Numbered from the stretch's first letter, positions 1 through 7,899 are shown. The stretch: DNA of 58,433 nucleotides from JAFEDN01 sp965651935 (GCA_965651935.1 CBFGTC010000012.1:1-58433), one strand, 5' to 3'. Notes: generated from the sequence alone by a model not told the origin. Numbers and translations: made by a program.

Positions 1-54
1 AGGGGGACATTTTCACTTTGGTAATAGAGGGGACATTTTAATTTTGGGTTGACA
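1..54. mobile_element. Terminal repeats of an IS21-like element (edge only)
   Basis: Two imperfect copies of a block of about 20 bp, sharing GGGGACATTTT followed by an A/T-rich stretch ending TTTGG, lie at 2-22 and 28-48. The second is followed by TTGACA at 49-54. Multiple short repeats and a TG...CA terminus are typical of IS21-family ends. The element body would lie left of the window, so no transposase is visible. The family assignment is from memory of such ends. Confidence 0.45.
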
Positions 55-157
55 GCAGGGGCGCATTCATTGATTTTTCGAAGGTTATAGATTACTATAC
101 TCTTCTTTGGTTTAAATGAATAATAGAATAAAAAAGGAGCTGCTGCTATAAGTTGTA

Positions 158-616
158 TTGTATTGTATTGGATTATTGTTGAGTATTTCGAGTTCTCCAG
201 TCCTGGCGTATACTTGTCCCACGGCAGATGAGATAATAACGGCTAATAACACTGCGCGTGCGAACGGACAAACTCAATATGTCATTCATGAGCCCTATGG
301 CGATTTCGAACCAGTTCATGTGACTAATTCAGATATGGACGGTGATTTTATTTTTTCACAGGCTGCTGTTTTTCATGATAAAAATCTGATAAACAACGCT
401 AATCTGGTTAACGTTGAATGTGTTTATCTAGTTCCTAGCAGGCAGAGTCCGGCATTTCTAATGCAAAAGGTTGCTTCTATCAACCAGCTAATAGCTTACA
501 ATGGGAGTGACCCAAGCAAATGGACTAGTGTAAATTCTCAAGATGCTTATTCACGTTGTGACGCAAATGACGCCGAAAGCTGCATCTTTATTCCAGCACC
601 AGCAAGCAAAAAATAA
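158..616 (+). CDS. Small secreted protein, N-terminus interrupted by an in-frame stop
   Basis: The ORF encodes 152 residues from a TTG codon. It starts with a hydrophobic stretch ending PVLA-Y, a good signal peptidase I site, so the mature protein is probably periplasmic or secreted. Four cysteines (CPTA, NVECV, SRCDA, ESCIF) suggest disulfides. From the TTG start the signal peptide lacks the usual positive n-region. An ATG at 116, in the same frame and preceding only a TAA at 149-151, encodes MNNRIKKELLL, a normal n-region. A GGAG at 136-139 could serve the TTG start. The gene is either a pseudogene made by one nonsense change or is read poorly from TTG. The family is not recognised with certainty; it resembles short DUF3757-type secreted proteins. 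Confidence 0.55.
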   Translation: MYCIGLLLSISSSPVLAYTCPTADEIITANNTARANGQTQYVIHEPYGDFEPVHVTNSDMDGDFIFSQAAVFHDKNLINNANLVNVECVYLVPSRQSPAFLMQKVASINQLIAYNGSDPSKWTSVNSQDAYSRCDANDAESCIFIPAPASKK

Positions 617-827
617 AAAGTGTAAGGATCGAGAAGCTTCTCTCTGCACGACAAAAAAAAGGGGATGAGGAAGTTCAAAAGTGAGGGAGTGGAGAAGCAG
701 AGAAGTTTCCATATACCACTATGTTGGGTGACCCTCATTTTAAATGGAAAATTCCTGCTCATTTTTTTTCATATTCCAGGGAAGGAAGGTCATGCATTGT
801 ACATTCTTGAAGATAAGTTTTTAGAAT

Positions 828-859
828 AAGTGAGCTCGTTGGAAAATACGAGCTCGCTT
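828..859. other. Strong inverted repeat between convergent genes
   Basis: A 12-bp stem (AAGTGAGCTCGT paired with ACGAGCTCGCTT, one G-T wobble) with an 8-nt loop lies between the convergent genes ending at 616 and 879. There is no T-run on either side, so it is not a textbook terminator, but it sits where one would act for the minus-strand gene. The rest of 617-878 shows only a 12-bp palindrome at 631-642 and no gene. Confidence 0.4.
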
Positions 860-878
860 GTAACTACGGAATGACATA

Positions 879-2600
879 TTACATTTTGAATAGCTGTTGT
901 CCTTGCTCTTGATCAGGAAGTAGTTCAGAATCAAATGATATTTCTTCCGAAATTTTTTCTAATTTCGGAACTTTTGATATTACCATAGTCTCTATCCATT
1001 TGCGTAAAACAGTGAGGTCGAATTCTGGCTCATATATTATAACGGATTTATTTTTATTTAAGTGGGGCGGAGATTCTTTATTTTCTTTTTCATCGTCTGG
1101 AAGTGTTGTTTGCTCTGAGTCTTGGGTTTGCAAATATATACTATAGTTTATTAAACCTGGGTTCTGACCTTTATATTCAGCAACGCGTGCTCCAATAAAT
1201 TGGTGGCCGCCTAAAATTCGCATTCTGTTTACAAAATCATGAATTGTATAACTTTCTCTTAAGTCTAAAGAAGATGCGCCAACATATGTCACCATATCTG
1301 ATTTGGACTCAGTGGGCTTGGTTTTAAAAATATCGTTCACGGATTTTAAATGTAAACTCACTTTAAAATAGGGAGCTAATAATTGAACAAAATATTGATA
1401 ATCGTTATTTAAATTTATACTTTCGTCATTAACTATTTCATCTTTAAACAAATTCTGTAAAGTGTATTCTACATTTTTTATACCAGTGGCTTGAAATAAA
1501 GGAAAAATTTCAATTGCTTCAAGGAATTGAAACAGGAAGTGAGGAGTCATGCAAGTATAATTAAGCGTTTTTTTGCTGGATAAGTGAGTGACAAGATTTA
1601 TAGCGACATATTGTTTTATTTTTTGATAAACCGCTTTCCAGAAAAGCGGAGCATGTTCATTTTGATAAAAGGAACTTTCTATGAGACCTTGTTTTCCGAA
1701 CAAAAGATCATAATGGTTAACTGAAAGAAAAAGTATACCATTTTTATCGAGCAATTTGTGGGCCTCAACAACAGAATGAAATGAACTTTTTTTATTTATA
1801 TCATCAAAATCAACGATACTGACGAAATGAAATGTCTGAGGGCATTTGCTATCACTGATAATATCTTCGATTTTGGAGTTTTGATAAAAATAAATTTGGA
1901 GATCCTCTAATTCGTAGGTATTTTTCAAAATAGTCAATAATTCTTTGAATCCCGTTTGGGATGTGACCACTGTTTTATCCGGCTCAACTAATGCAATACA
2001 AAGTCGCTTATAACCTTTTGAAATGAGTTTAGCGATATTAAAAAAATCTTGCAGCAATCCACCGTTACCTAAAGAAAGGTAATTAAGAGTGAGATCCAAT
2101 TTAGGCGGACAGTGCTTTATTAATTCTTGCACGCTATGATCTTCGCCAATTTTACGACGATTAGTTAGCGATTCGTTATATTTGAATGCTTTCTCAGGAA
2201 TCCTAAGAAATGTTTTTTCCGTGCAAGCACATTCTGTTAAATTCCATAATCTGGTCATGTTGCCAGAGGATGTCTGATGATATTCTAACAAGCCATCTTT
2301 ATTAGGATCGTCTAACCATGATTCTAATTGGTTTTTATTTTGTAAGATCAGTTTGATAATTTTAAATTCAATTTCGTCATTTGCTTGAAAAGATTCGTCC
2401 AATTCTTTTGCTAATGATGCAGAATTTTCGTCTGATTTTATCTTTGTTAGGGACAACTCAAGTTCATGGCGTTTTCTTCGTAATTCTTGTAAATTTGGCG
2501 CTAATTTTTTTATTACAGAATCAATATTAATTTTTGATTCTGTTAGAGGTGAGGATGCTTCATCGACTGATTGGACTAGACGCTTTTCTTCATTTTTCAT
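879..2600 (-). CDS. Methyltransferase-like protein, candidate Dot/Icm effector
   Basis: This is a 573-residue soluble protein of no family I can name. Residues about 25-90 are highly charged and helical, probably coiled coil. Residues 170-300 look like a Rossmann methyltransferase core: YLSLGNGG at 174-181 resembles the SAM-binding glycine loop, VEPD at 205-208 the acidic end of strand 2, and a KLLDKNGILFLS stretch near 282-293 the usual later strand. The C-terminal 30 residues are rich in Glu/Asp (EKISEEISFDSE) and end in a hydrophobic LFKM, which resembles the E-block secretion signal of Dot/Icm substrates. The start ATG has an upstream AGGGG. It lies next to dotB but has no PmrA-type box. 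The effector role is inference. Confidence 0.6.
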   Translation of the reverse strand: MKNEEKRLVQSVDEASSPLTESKINIDSVIKKLAPNLQELRRKRHELELSLTKIKSDENSASLAKELDESFQANDEIEFKIIKLILQNKNQLESWLDDPNKDGLLEYHQTSSGNMTRLWNLTECACTEKTFLRIPEKAFKYNESLTNRRKIGEDHSVQELIKHCPPKLDLTLNYLSLGNGGLLQDFFNIAKLISKGYKRLCIALVEPDKTVVTSQTGFKELLTILKNTYELEDLQIYFYQNSKIEDIISDSKCPQTFHFVSIVDFDDINKKSSFHSVVEAHKLLDKNGILFLSVNHYDLLFGKQGLIESSFYQNEHAPLFWKAVYQKIKQYVAINLVTHLSSKKTLNYTCMTPHFLFQFLEAIEIFPLFQATGIKNVEYTLQNLFKDEIVNDESINLNNDYQYFVQLLAPYFKVSLHLKSVNDIFKTKPTESKSDMVTYVGASSLDLRESYTIHDFVNRMRILGGHQFIGARVAEYKGQNPGLINYSIYLQTQDSEQTTLPDDEKENKESPPHLNKNKSVIIYEPEFDLTVLRKWIETMVISKVPKLEKISEEISFDSELLPDQEQGQQLFKM

Positions 2601-2770
2601 ATTTGCCCCTACATATCACTTGTTTATCTTTAAGTAAATTTAGCTTTACATCGATTTATCTTGACGTGATGAATAATTGAATCAAATATTGATATTAGAG
2701 TCAAGCAAAATGTCTTTTAATAATCCCATTTTTACTAAACGGAAGAAAGGCAAAACAGAAAGCAAAAGCT

Positions 2771-3904
2771 TTAATTTAAATTTTTAGACTGGGCGGAGAG
2801 AACTTTATAGAGACGTTCTGAGATCAGTCCTTGTTGGAATTTTTGCTCCACATCCATTTGCAGCGGTTGGCCATGAGTTTCTAACAGTTGGCGAGTCACA
2901 GCAGTGACTTTCTCGGGATCGGACTCCAGCAATTTGTCACGGACTAATTCGTTAAACACTAAATATTCTCGCAAAGCGATGCGTTTCCCATCAGTGGAGG
3001 GGACCAGACGTTGGCAAATAATCAAGCGGGCGGTTTCAATAATATCAATCGTGCGGCCCAAACGTTCTTCATGTGGGAAGCTGCCGACTAAACGGCGAAT
3101 CGTTTCCGCTACGCCATTACTGTGCAAGGTAGTATAAACCGGATGGCCGGTAAGGGCCGCTTCCAATACCGCGCTCATGGTTTCAGTATCGCGGGCTTCG
3201 CCGACCAAAATCAATCTGGGTTTGCGGCGAAGCGCATTTCTCACCCCGGCGGCGAATGAAGGTAAATGACGCGGAATTTCCGACTGACTGACAATAGCGC
3301 TTGGTTTATAAACGCTATCGTAAACAAATTCAATTGGTGCTTCATAAGTTAAGATTTTACGATTGCTGTCGGGGTCTTCCGCCAATTGCTTGATAATGGC
3401 AGCCAATAAAGTACTTTTACCGGATCCCGTCGCGCCAGTCACGTAAATGACGCCTTCTTGTGGTGCGATGGAATCGAGAATATTTTGCGGCAATTGCAGC
3501 GAAGCCAAAGAAGGCGGCGCCGCTGGGATAGTACGGATGGTGATTTGAATACCTTCGTGGCCATCCACATGACAACCGGTGCCATTTACGCGGTGGCGGA
3601 AGCGCTGTTGACGGTTAGGGCGGACCTCATAATGAGTATCTAAATCTTCTCCACGCATAATTTGAGTGGTCCCATTAGGCCCGTAAATGGCGTTTAATAA
3701 ATCGCTGACTTCCGCATTGGATAAACGGCGATGAGTAATTTTATATAATAGCCCATACACTTCGGCAACGATATGTTCATTAGTTTGAATGGTGATATCC
3801 GAGGCGTTGATTTGATGCCCAAACACCAGTAATTCATCAATGTGTTTAGGCTCAAAACGCGAAGGTTCTTGCGGATATAAATATTTTGCCGTTGTTTCCA
3901 TCAT
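2771..3904 (-). CDS. dotB: Dot/Icm secretion ATPase DotB
   Basis: DotB is the VirB11/PilT-like hexameric ATPase that energises the type IVB secretion system at the inner-membrane base. The protein has the family length (about 377 residues). It shows a Walker A GATGSGKS at about 157-164 from this start, and a Walker B region LILVGEARD followed by the His-box GHPVYTTLHSN. An earlier GTG at 3916 is possible. I prefer the ATGATG at 3901-3904 because a GGTGA sits just upstream and DotB proteins begin close to this point. It is the last gene of a dotD-dotC-dotB transcript, with the dotC stop only about 15 bp upstream. Confidence 0.96.
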   Translation of the reverse strand: MMETTAKYLYPQEPSRFEPKHIDELLVFGHQINASDITIQTNEHIVAEVYGLLYKITHRRLSNAEVSDLLNAIYGPNGTTQIMRGEDLDTHYEVRPNRQQRFRHRVNGTGCHVDGHEGIQITIRTIPAAPPSLASLQLPQNILDSIAPQEGVIYVTGATGSGKSTLLAAIIKQLAEDPDSNRKILTYEAPIEFVYDSVYKPSAIVSQSEIPRHLPSFAAGVRNALRRKPRLILVGEARDTETMSAVLEAALTGHPVYTTLHSNGVAETIRRLVGSFPHEERLGRTIDIIETARLIICQRLVPSTDGKRIALREYLVFNELVRDKLLESDPEKVTAVTRQLLETHGQPLQMDVEQKFQQGLISERLYKVLSAQSKNLN

Positions 3905-3919
3905 ATTTATTTTCACCGA

Positions 3920-4855
3920 TTAAGGTTTAAAATCCTGTTGCGGATTCACCAGGATAGGCTGCCATTTCGAGCTGTCTGTTTGCAACTCAGAATGCGCGGT
4001 AATTCTTAAAACACGATCATCAATCCGCATTTCTTTGCTATCGCCGGTGACGCCTAAATCGGCTGTGGCCACAAACGGTGCGCTCACCATGCCTTGCGCG
4101 AGCATCTTTCGGTATAACACCATGCCGTTATAATCACGCCGCAACCGGCTGAGATTAGCGGAAAAAATGGAATTGGCTTGTTGAATACCGTTTTGCCAGC
4201 CTTCGCGGATAAACCGATTCCACACATCCGCTTCCATTTTATTTTTAGGCAATAAGGAGCGGTCTGGGACTGGGGGCTTGGGGTAACTCATCGTTAAATA
4301 ACTGCGCCAATTCGGTGGATTGGTGACAAACCGAGCGGGACTCACAATTTTAAACGTTTTGGCGGCAATTCGAATCGCATCAGGACTGGCTAAATTTAAA
4401 CTATTATCGGACTCCGCCAAAACCGGCGGGAGAACATTGTCTTTCAATAATAATTGATTAAAATCGAATATTTGATTGAGCTGGCCGGCATTTTTATCTA
4501 ATGACATGTTAATTTGTTCACTGCGCCATGCTAAAGCACCTGTGGCGCCTAGAGAGAGCGCGGTTTCATAAAGCGCTTGCCAGCGGACGGGGTTAATTTG
4601 AGCTTGAGAATCGGGAAATTTATCCACTTTCACGTAGCCCATATCCGCTTCAGAGACTTCCACGCGAGATACTTCATACAAGGGCTTGGTATCACTATTA
4701 GTCGAATTGCTCGCGCTAACAGGAGGGGCTGACGAAGGGGGATTGGCGACTCCTCCGGCGGTGCTGTTGTTCGTGGGTGCACAGCCCGACAGCATGATTA
4801 ACAATGCTGTGCTGGCAGTTAAAGCGCCTTTAGAACGTTTTAGGAGTATCATCAC
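3920..4855 (-). CDS. dotC: Dot/Icm outer-membrane lipoprotein DotC
   Basis: DotC is an outer-membrane lipoprotein of the Dot/Icm core complex that, with DotD, brings DotH to the outer membrane. The product is 311 residues, close to the Legionella protein (about 303). Its signal peptide ends in a lipobox LSGC with Cys25. A low-complexity Ser/Asn/Pro linker precedes the conserved body, which contains ALSLGATGALAWRSEQIN and the W-rich stretch TNPPNWRSYL. The start is one of two adjacent ATGs. It is co-oriented with dotD upstream (30-bp gap) and dotB downstream, and shares their promoter. Confidence 0.95.
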   Translation of the reverse strand: MMILLKRSKGALTASTALLIMLSGCAPTNNSTAGGVANPPSSAPPVSASNSTNSDTKPLYEVSRVEVSEADMGYVKVDKFPDSQAQINPVRWQALYETALSLGATGALAWRSEQINMSLDKNAGQLNQIFDFNQLLLKDNVLPPVLAESDNSLNLASPDAIRIAAKTFKIVSPARFVTNPPNWRSYLTMSYPKPPVPDRSLLPKNKMEADVWNRFIREGWQNGIQQANSIFSANLSRLRRDYNGMVLYRKMLAQGMVSAPFVATADLGVTGDSKEMRIDDRVLRITAHSELQTDSSKWQPILVNPQQDFKP

Positions 4856-4885
4856 TTATTAACCTCTATTTATTCTTTTATACTT

Positions 4886-5395
4886 TTATGTACGAAAGTA
4901 ACGCAATTCGATTATTTTTCTGGCCGGATAAACTTGAATATCCGCTTTGTTGTGCGCCTGATAGGCTACATTACGTAAAATATCCGCCATCACTTGGTTA
5001 TTGACGGAAATGGAGACAATGAGGGGGACGGGAGGAGCATCACCCAATACTTGCACTTTGTAACCGGTAGCTTTGCCGATTTGTTCTAATAAAGGCAATA
5101 CCGGACCATACCAATCCAAAGAAGCGGCCTGAGTCATCCCGGTTGTTTGGGCGTCTATTTCAGGGGCTGTGGTTTTGGGAGTAACCGCCATTTGCATGGC
5201 AGACAATTGCTGCAAAGATTTGCCAACGGAACTAGCGGCCTCGGCTAATTGCACTTGGGCGTCTTGGTTATTCAATTCCGCAGGCGCTTGGTTTACTGGC
5301 ACATAGTGTAAGGCCACTTCATTTTTCACTGTGCTGGTGCATCCGCAAAGCAGCGCGGCGCAGCCAGTAATAAATACGATGTTCTTGATTTTCAT
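4886..5395 (-). CDS. dotD: Dot/Icm outer-membrane lipoprotein DotD
   Basis: DotD is a small outer-membrane lipoprotein of the type IVB core complex, with a C-terminal domain like the periplasmic N0/N1 domains of secretins. Its 169 residues match the family length of about 163. The signal peptide ends in a lipobox LCGC with Cys19. The C-terminal half (DWYGPVLPLLEQIGKATGYKV onward, including VSISVNNQVMADILRNVAYQ) is the secretin-like domain. It is the first gene of dotDCB and its promoter is the PmrA-type box at 5466-5503. Confidence 0.94.
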   Translation of the reverse strand: MKIKNIVFITGCAALLCGCTSTVKNEVALHYVPVNQAPAELNNQDAQVQLAEAASSVGKSLQQLSAMQMAVTPKTTAPEIDAQTTGMTQAASLDWYGPVLPLLEQIGKATGYKVQVLGDAPPVPLIVSISVNNQVMADILRNVAYQAHNKADIQVYPARKIIELRYFRT

Positions 5396-5465
5396 AGCAT
5401 TACCGTGTTAAATTCAGGATTATTTTATGATTCCGTTCGCCCTAGTGTTTACGTTATGTACAGTC

Positions 5466-5516
5466 ATTGTAATGGATAAACCTTAAGAGAGCATTAAAGA
5501 AAGTTTATTTTACAAC
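5466..5516. promoter_or_regulatory. PmrA-type box shared by dotDCB and icmTS
   Basis: Two TTAA half-sites with 11-bp spacing occupy 5482-5503. Read on the minus strand they are TTTAATGCTCT then CTTAAGGTTTA, followed by TACAAT (plus-strand ATTGTA at 5466-5471) exactly 16 bp from the start of the second half-site, as at the other Dot/Icm promoters. Read on the plus strand the same half-sites precede TACAAC at 5511-5516, a weaker -10 at a different spacing. One site probably controls both divergent operons, with the better fit toward dotDCB. Confidence 0.75.
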
Positions 5517-5600
5517 AGATTTATATAAAAGGGGAAGGCATCCATTCCTCGCCACGCCCTTAATACACCCCATTGAGGGGACATGAGGAGAGTCAAAGTT

Positions 5601-5858
5601 ATGAAACCGCCCGCAGATGCCCATTGGCGAGATTCAGCCCGCTCAATCAAATTTTTTATTTGGGACGGGAAGGCGGCTTTTCCTTTTGTGATTTTTTTGC
5701 TCCATATACGGATATGGACTTTCATCGTTGCCTTTATCGCCATGGTGTTTTTTAGTATCCTAAATCGTTACGGTTTTACACCCATTGTGTTTTTACGTTG
5801 GTTAAGGTCTGTGGTGGCTGGCCCCCGCAAAATTGCCATTCCTTGGTGGATGGAATAA
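5601..5858 (+). CDS. icmT: Dot/Icm protein IcmT
   Basis: IcmT is a small inner-membrane protein of the Dot/Icm apparatus; in Legionella it is also needed for pore formation and exit from host cells. The 85-residue product has the family hallmarks AHWRDSARS near the N-terminus, FPFVIFLLHIRIWTF in the first of two hydrophobic segments, and FLRWLRS with a terminal PWWME. I place the start at 5601, not the in-frame ATG at 5583, because GAGGAG at 5585-5590 is a well-spaced ribosome binding site and the homologous region begins here. It is first in an icmT-icmS-DUF2490 unit. Confidence 0.94.
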   Translation: MKPPADAHWRDSARSIKFFIWDGKAAFPFVIFLLHIRIWTFIVAFIAMVFFSILNRYGFTPIVFLRWLRSVVAGPRKIAIPWWME

Positions 5859-5882
5859 AAAAAACAGGTAGAATTGACGAAT

Positions 5883-6224
5883 ATGTTAGATATCAGCAAA
5901 AAACTCACTGCCATTATAAAAAAAATGCACGTGAGTTTTACTTTCAAAGATAAGCCGATTTCCTTGGAGGCGGTGTTCTCGGAGACCGGGTTGCTCCCGG
6001 GGCTGACCAAAAGAGCTAATCAATTGTCTTCTCTTTGTCTGGGATATGGACTAGGAGCAAATTTTGAAGAAGTAGAGGATTCTCTGCTGGGCAATCGAGT
6101 GATTTTCGATGAGTTTACTCCCGATGTCTTGCGGCTCTTATGCATCACTGACGTGGTAAACGAGCTAATCAAAAACAGCGCTAATCGTGAACTGGTCTCA
6201 CTGGATGAGCTGATGTATGATTAA
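5883..6224 (+). CDS. icmS: Dot/Icm effector chaperone IcmS
   Basis: IcmS is a small acidic cytosolic chaperone that pairs with IcmW and, with DotL, delivers many effectors to the secretion channel. The 113-residue product carries the nearly invariant stretches FSETGLLPG, QLSSLCLGYGLGA and the C-terminal SLDELMYD. A TTG at 5874 is in frame, but the ATG at 5883 gives the usual IcmS N-terminus (MLDISKK). It is 24 bp after icmT in the same transcript. icmW is not in this window; in relatives it sits with dotA and icmV/X, probably left of the window or elsewhere. Confidence 0.95.
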   Translation: MLDISKKLTAIIKKMHVSFTFKDKPISLEAVFSETGLLPGLTKRANQLSSLCLGYGLGANFEEVEDSLLGNRVIFDEFTPDVLRLLCITDVVNELIKNSANRELVSLDELMYD

Positions 6225-6230
6225 GGCTAT

Positions 6231-6926
6231 ATGCCCGGTCCGATTAAGGCTATCTCATTGAAAAAAATATGCTTTTTTTTGGTCTTATTTTTATACTTCT
6301 TTTCTCAGAGAATTTTGGCGAGTAATCCGCAAGTTTTTTTCAGGGATTGGACTAGGATAGATATCAATGGAGCCTTTAACAATGATTTTTCCGATTTTCG
6401 CTACGATACTTACTTTGAAAACCGTAACCTAGAAACCCGATTGGATGGTTCTATTGGATACAAACTAACCCCCTTGATTAGTTTATGGAACGGTTTTACT
6501 TGGATTTCACCTAACCGAGACCAGCTCCCTTTGATATACCGCCCTTGGCAGCAAGTGACATGGGAATTATTTAAAAAAAATCGAATCGTGATGTTTCAAA
6601 CTCGAACACGGCTGGAGGAGCTAAAACAAGAATATGAACCTCAATGGGCCTTGCGACTCAGAGAGCGTTGGCGTATCGCCTTTCCTCAAAGACTGCCGCA
6701 CAAATTCACCCCCGTGTTTTATGACGAAATTTTTTTTAACCTAACTCGCCCTACCTGGCTGGAAACAGGAACTCTGGACCAAAATTGGTTTTTTGCAGGG
6801 GTAGATACCCCTGTTTGGCATAAAACTTTCGTGGAAATGGGGTATTTAAATCAATACATTTTTTCTGAGCCAGTGCAGCGCATGGCCCACATTGTCTACG
6901 TTGCATTTATGATACAGATTTCTTAA
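6231..6926 (+). CDS. DUF2490 outer-membrane beta-barrel protein inside the Dot/Icm cluster
   Basis: A 231-residue protein with a signal peptide (LKKICFFLVLFLYFFSQRILA) and a DUF2490-type barrel. It shows alternating aromatic/charged strands, a WQQVTWEL stretch, paired TRTRLEEL and LRLRERW strands, a YDEIFFNL segment and a late FFAGVDTP/MGYLNQYIF end. The family is predicted to form an outer-membrane barrel; its function is unknown. It begins 6 bp after icmS, so it should be co-transcribed with icmT and icmS. Neither Legionella nor, to my knowledge, Coxiella has such a gene here. An alternative start would be one of the downstream codons, because no clear ribosome site precedes ATG 6231. Confidence 0.8.
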   Translation: MPGPIKAISLKKICFFLVLFLYFFSQRILASNPQVFFRDWTRIDINGAFNNDFSDFRYDTYFENRNLETRLDGSIGYKLTPLISLWNGFTWISPNRDQLPLIYRPWQQVTWELFKKNRIVMFQTRTRLEELKQEYEPQWALRLRERWRIAFPQRLPHKFTPVFYDEIFFNLTRPTWLETGTLDQNWFFAGVDTPVWHKTFVEMGYLNQYIFSEPVQRMAHIVYVAFMIQIS

Positions 6927-6938
6927 GACGTCTCTTTT

Positions 6939-6971
6939 TTTAATGATTTCTTAAGGTTTATTCGATACAAT
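6939..6971 (+). promoter_or_regulatory. PmrA-type promoter of the FIR-icmQPO operon
   Basis: Half-sites TTTAATGATTT (6939-6949) and CTTAAGGTTTA (6950-6960) are 11 bp apart. A TACAAT -10 hexamer lies at 6966-6971, 16 bp from the start of the second half-site. The arrangement is almost identical to the minus-strand box before dotD. The response regulator PmrA is known to use tandem cTTAA repeats in place of a -35 at Dot/Icm promoters of Legionella and Coxiella. Confidence 0.8.
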
Positions 6972-7014
6972 AGTGCGTAACGGGTACATTCCGTACAGGC
7001 TTAAGAGGTTATAA

Positions 7015-7185
7015 ATGGGCGATAAACAACAAATTTCTTCTGGATTCCTTTCCGTTGGGAATCTAAAAAATGCTCACCATGAAGGAGCTGAATTGGCTAA
7101 GCTAGTCCAAGAAATTCAAATTCATTTTAATGGGTTTAAAGCATCATTATTTGAAGAAACGCCGACAATACCCGCTTATAGATAA
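7015..7185 (+). CDS. Candidate IcmR functional homologue (FIR), IcmQ partner
   Basis: A 56-codon ORF starts at an ATG preceded by AAGAGG and ends 13 bp before icmQ, exactly where icmR sits in Legionella and the FIR gene in other Legionellales. FIR proteins are small, fast-evolving chaperones that bind IcmQ and stop it inserting into membranes. They share almost no sequence but keep an amphipathic helix. Here residues about 20-46 (from NAHHEGAELAKL to FKASLF) form such a helix, with hydrophobic positions every three to four residues. The PmrA-type promoter lies just upstream, so this would be the first gene of the icmQPO transcript. The assignment rests on position, size and helix, not on similarity. 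Confidence 0.68.
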   Translation: MGDKQQISSGFLSVGNLKNAHHEGAELAKLVQEIQIHFNGFKASLFEETPTIPAYR

Positions 7186-7198
7186 TAAAGGCAAAAGC

Positions 7199-7894
7199 AT
7201 GAATGAAATCAAACATCAATTAATCGAATTCCAAAATCGCAAGCAATTGTTAGGATGTTTACATGCCGAAAAACAAAATATTATTGATGCTATCGAAAAA
7301 TTTTATTCTCAAAACACTCGACATGAAACCGCCGCGTTGCAAGCCTTAGAACAAATGATTCAAGCTTTTGATCGAGTATTGAATGCCGGTGATTGGGAAA
7401 GTTCTTTATTTTTGCGCAATACAGTCAGACCATTGAGAAATATGCGAGCTGAAGCTTGGGAGTTGCGAGAGCGCCTTATGGGCCGCGAACAGCCAATGAT
7501 AGTCGATGCTCCTCAATTAGCTGCTGGGATGATTCGAGTTTATATTGCGATTTTTCAATATAAAGCTCAAAACGCCAAAGCCTGGGAAGCGCAATTGCGT
7601 TCCTTGCCTCAATATATCTTAGGCAGGCCGATATACAGAGAAGAATCGGCGGTACAGCAAGCAATCAGGGCTAAGCTCATCCAAACCTCCGATGCTTATG
7701 TGTGTGTTGGCATTGAAGAAAAGGCAATCCAAAGCGGAGAATTCCACCCTACACAAGTGGATAAACAAGGCAATACCCTATTGCAATTGGCGCCCGGTGC
7801 AGTAAAAAGTGAAAACATTTTAGAATTTGTATACCAGGATAAACAATATTTATTTTTGGAAGGAAAATTAATTGAAAAAAATAAGGTAGGTTAA
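7199..7894 (+). CDS. icmQ: Dot/Icm protein IcmQ
   Basis: IcmQ is a cytosolic/peripheral membrane protein that can insert into lipid bilayers; its N-terminal helices bind IcmR/FIR and its C-terminal domain has been reported to bind NAD+. The 231-residue product is longer than the Legionella protein (about 191). The N-terminal half contains a long helical region ending WESSLFLRNTVRPLRNMRAEAWELRERL. The C-terminal half (YVCVGIEEKAIQSGEFHPTQVDKQGNTLLQL) is the conserved domain. The ATG at 7199, with AAAGG upstream, is preferred over an in-frame ATG at 7130 that overlaps the FIR ORF. Confidence 0.9.
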   Translation: MNEIKHQLIEFQNRKQLLGCLHAEKQNIIDAIEKFYSQNTRHETAALQALEQMIQAFDRVLNAGDWESSLFLRNTVRPLRNMRAEAWELRERLMGREQPMIVDAPQLAAGMIRVYIAIFQYKAQNAKAWEAQLRSLPQYILGRPIYREESAVQQAIRAKLIQTSDAYVCVGIEEKAIQSGEFHPTQVDKQGNTLLQLAPGAVKSENILEFVYQDKQYLFLEGKLIEKNKVG

Positions 7895-7899
7895 TTATT

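Noticed and set aside
631..642. GAGAAGCTTCTC palindrome as an operator
   Set aside because: A single short palindrome in a gap between gene ends; no promoter nearby.
6221..6249. Two TTAAGG motifs as another PmrA-type box
   Set aside because: They are 23 bp apart instead of 11 or 22 and lie in a small GATTAAGGCTAT duplication across the icmS stop; no -10 follows at the right distance.
7130..7198. Earlier in-frame start for icmQ
   Set aside because: It overlaps the FIR ORF, lacks a ribosome site, and the family N-terminus fits the ATG at 7199.
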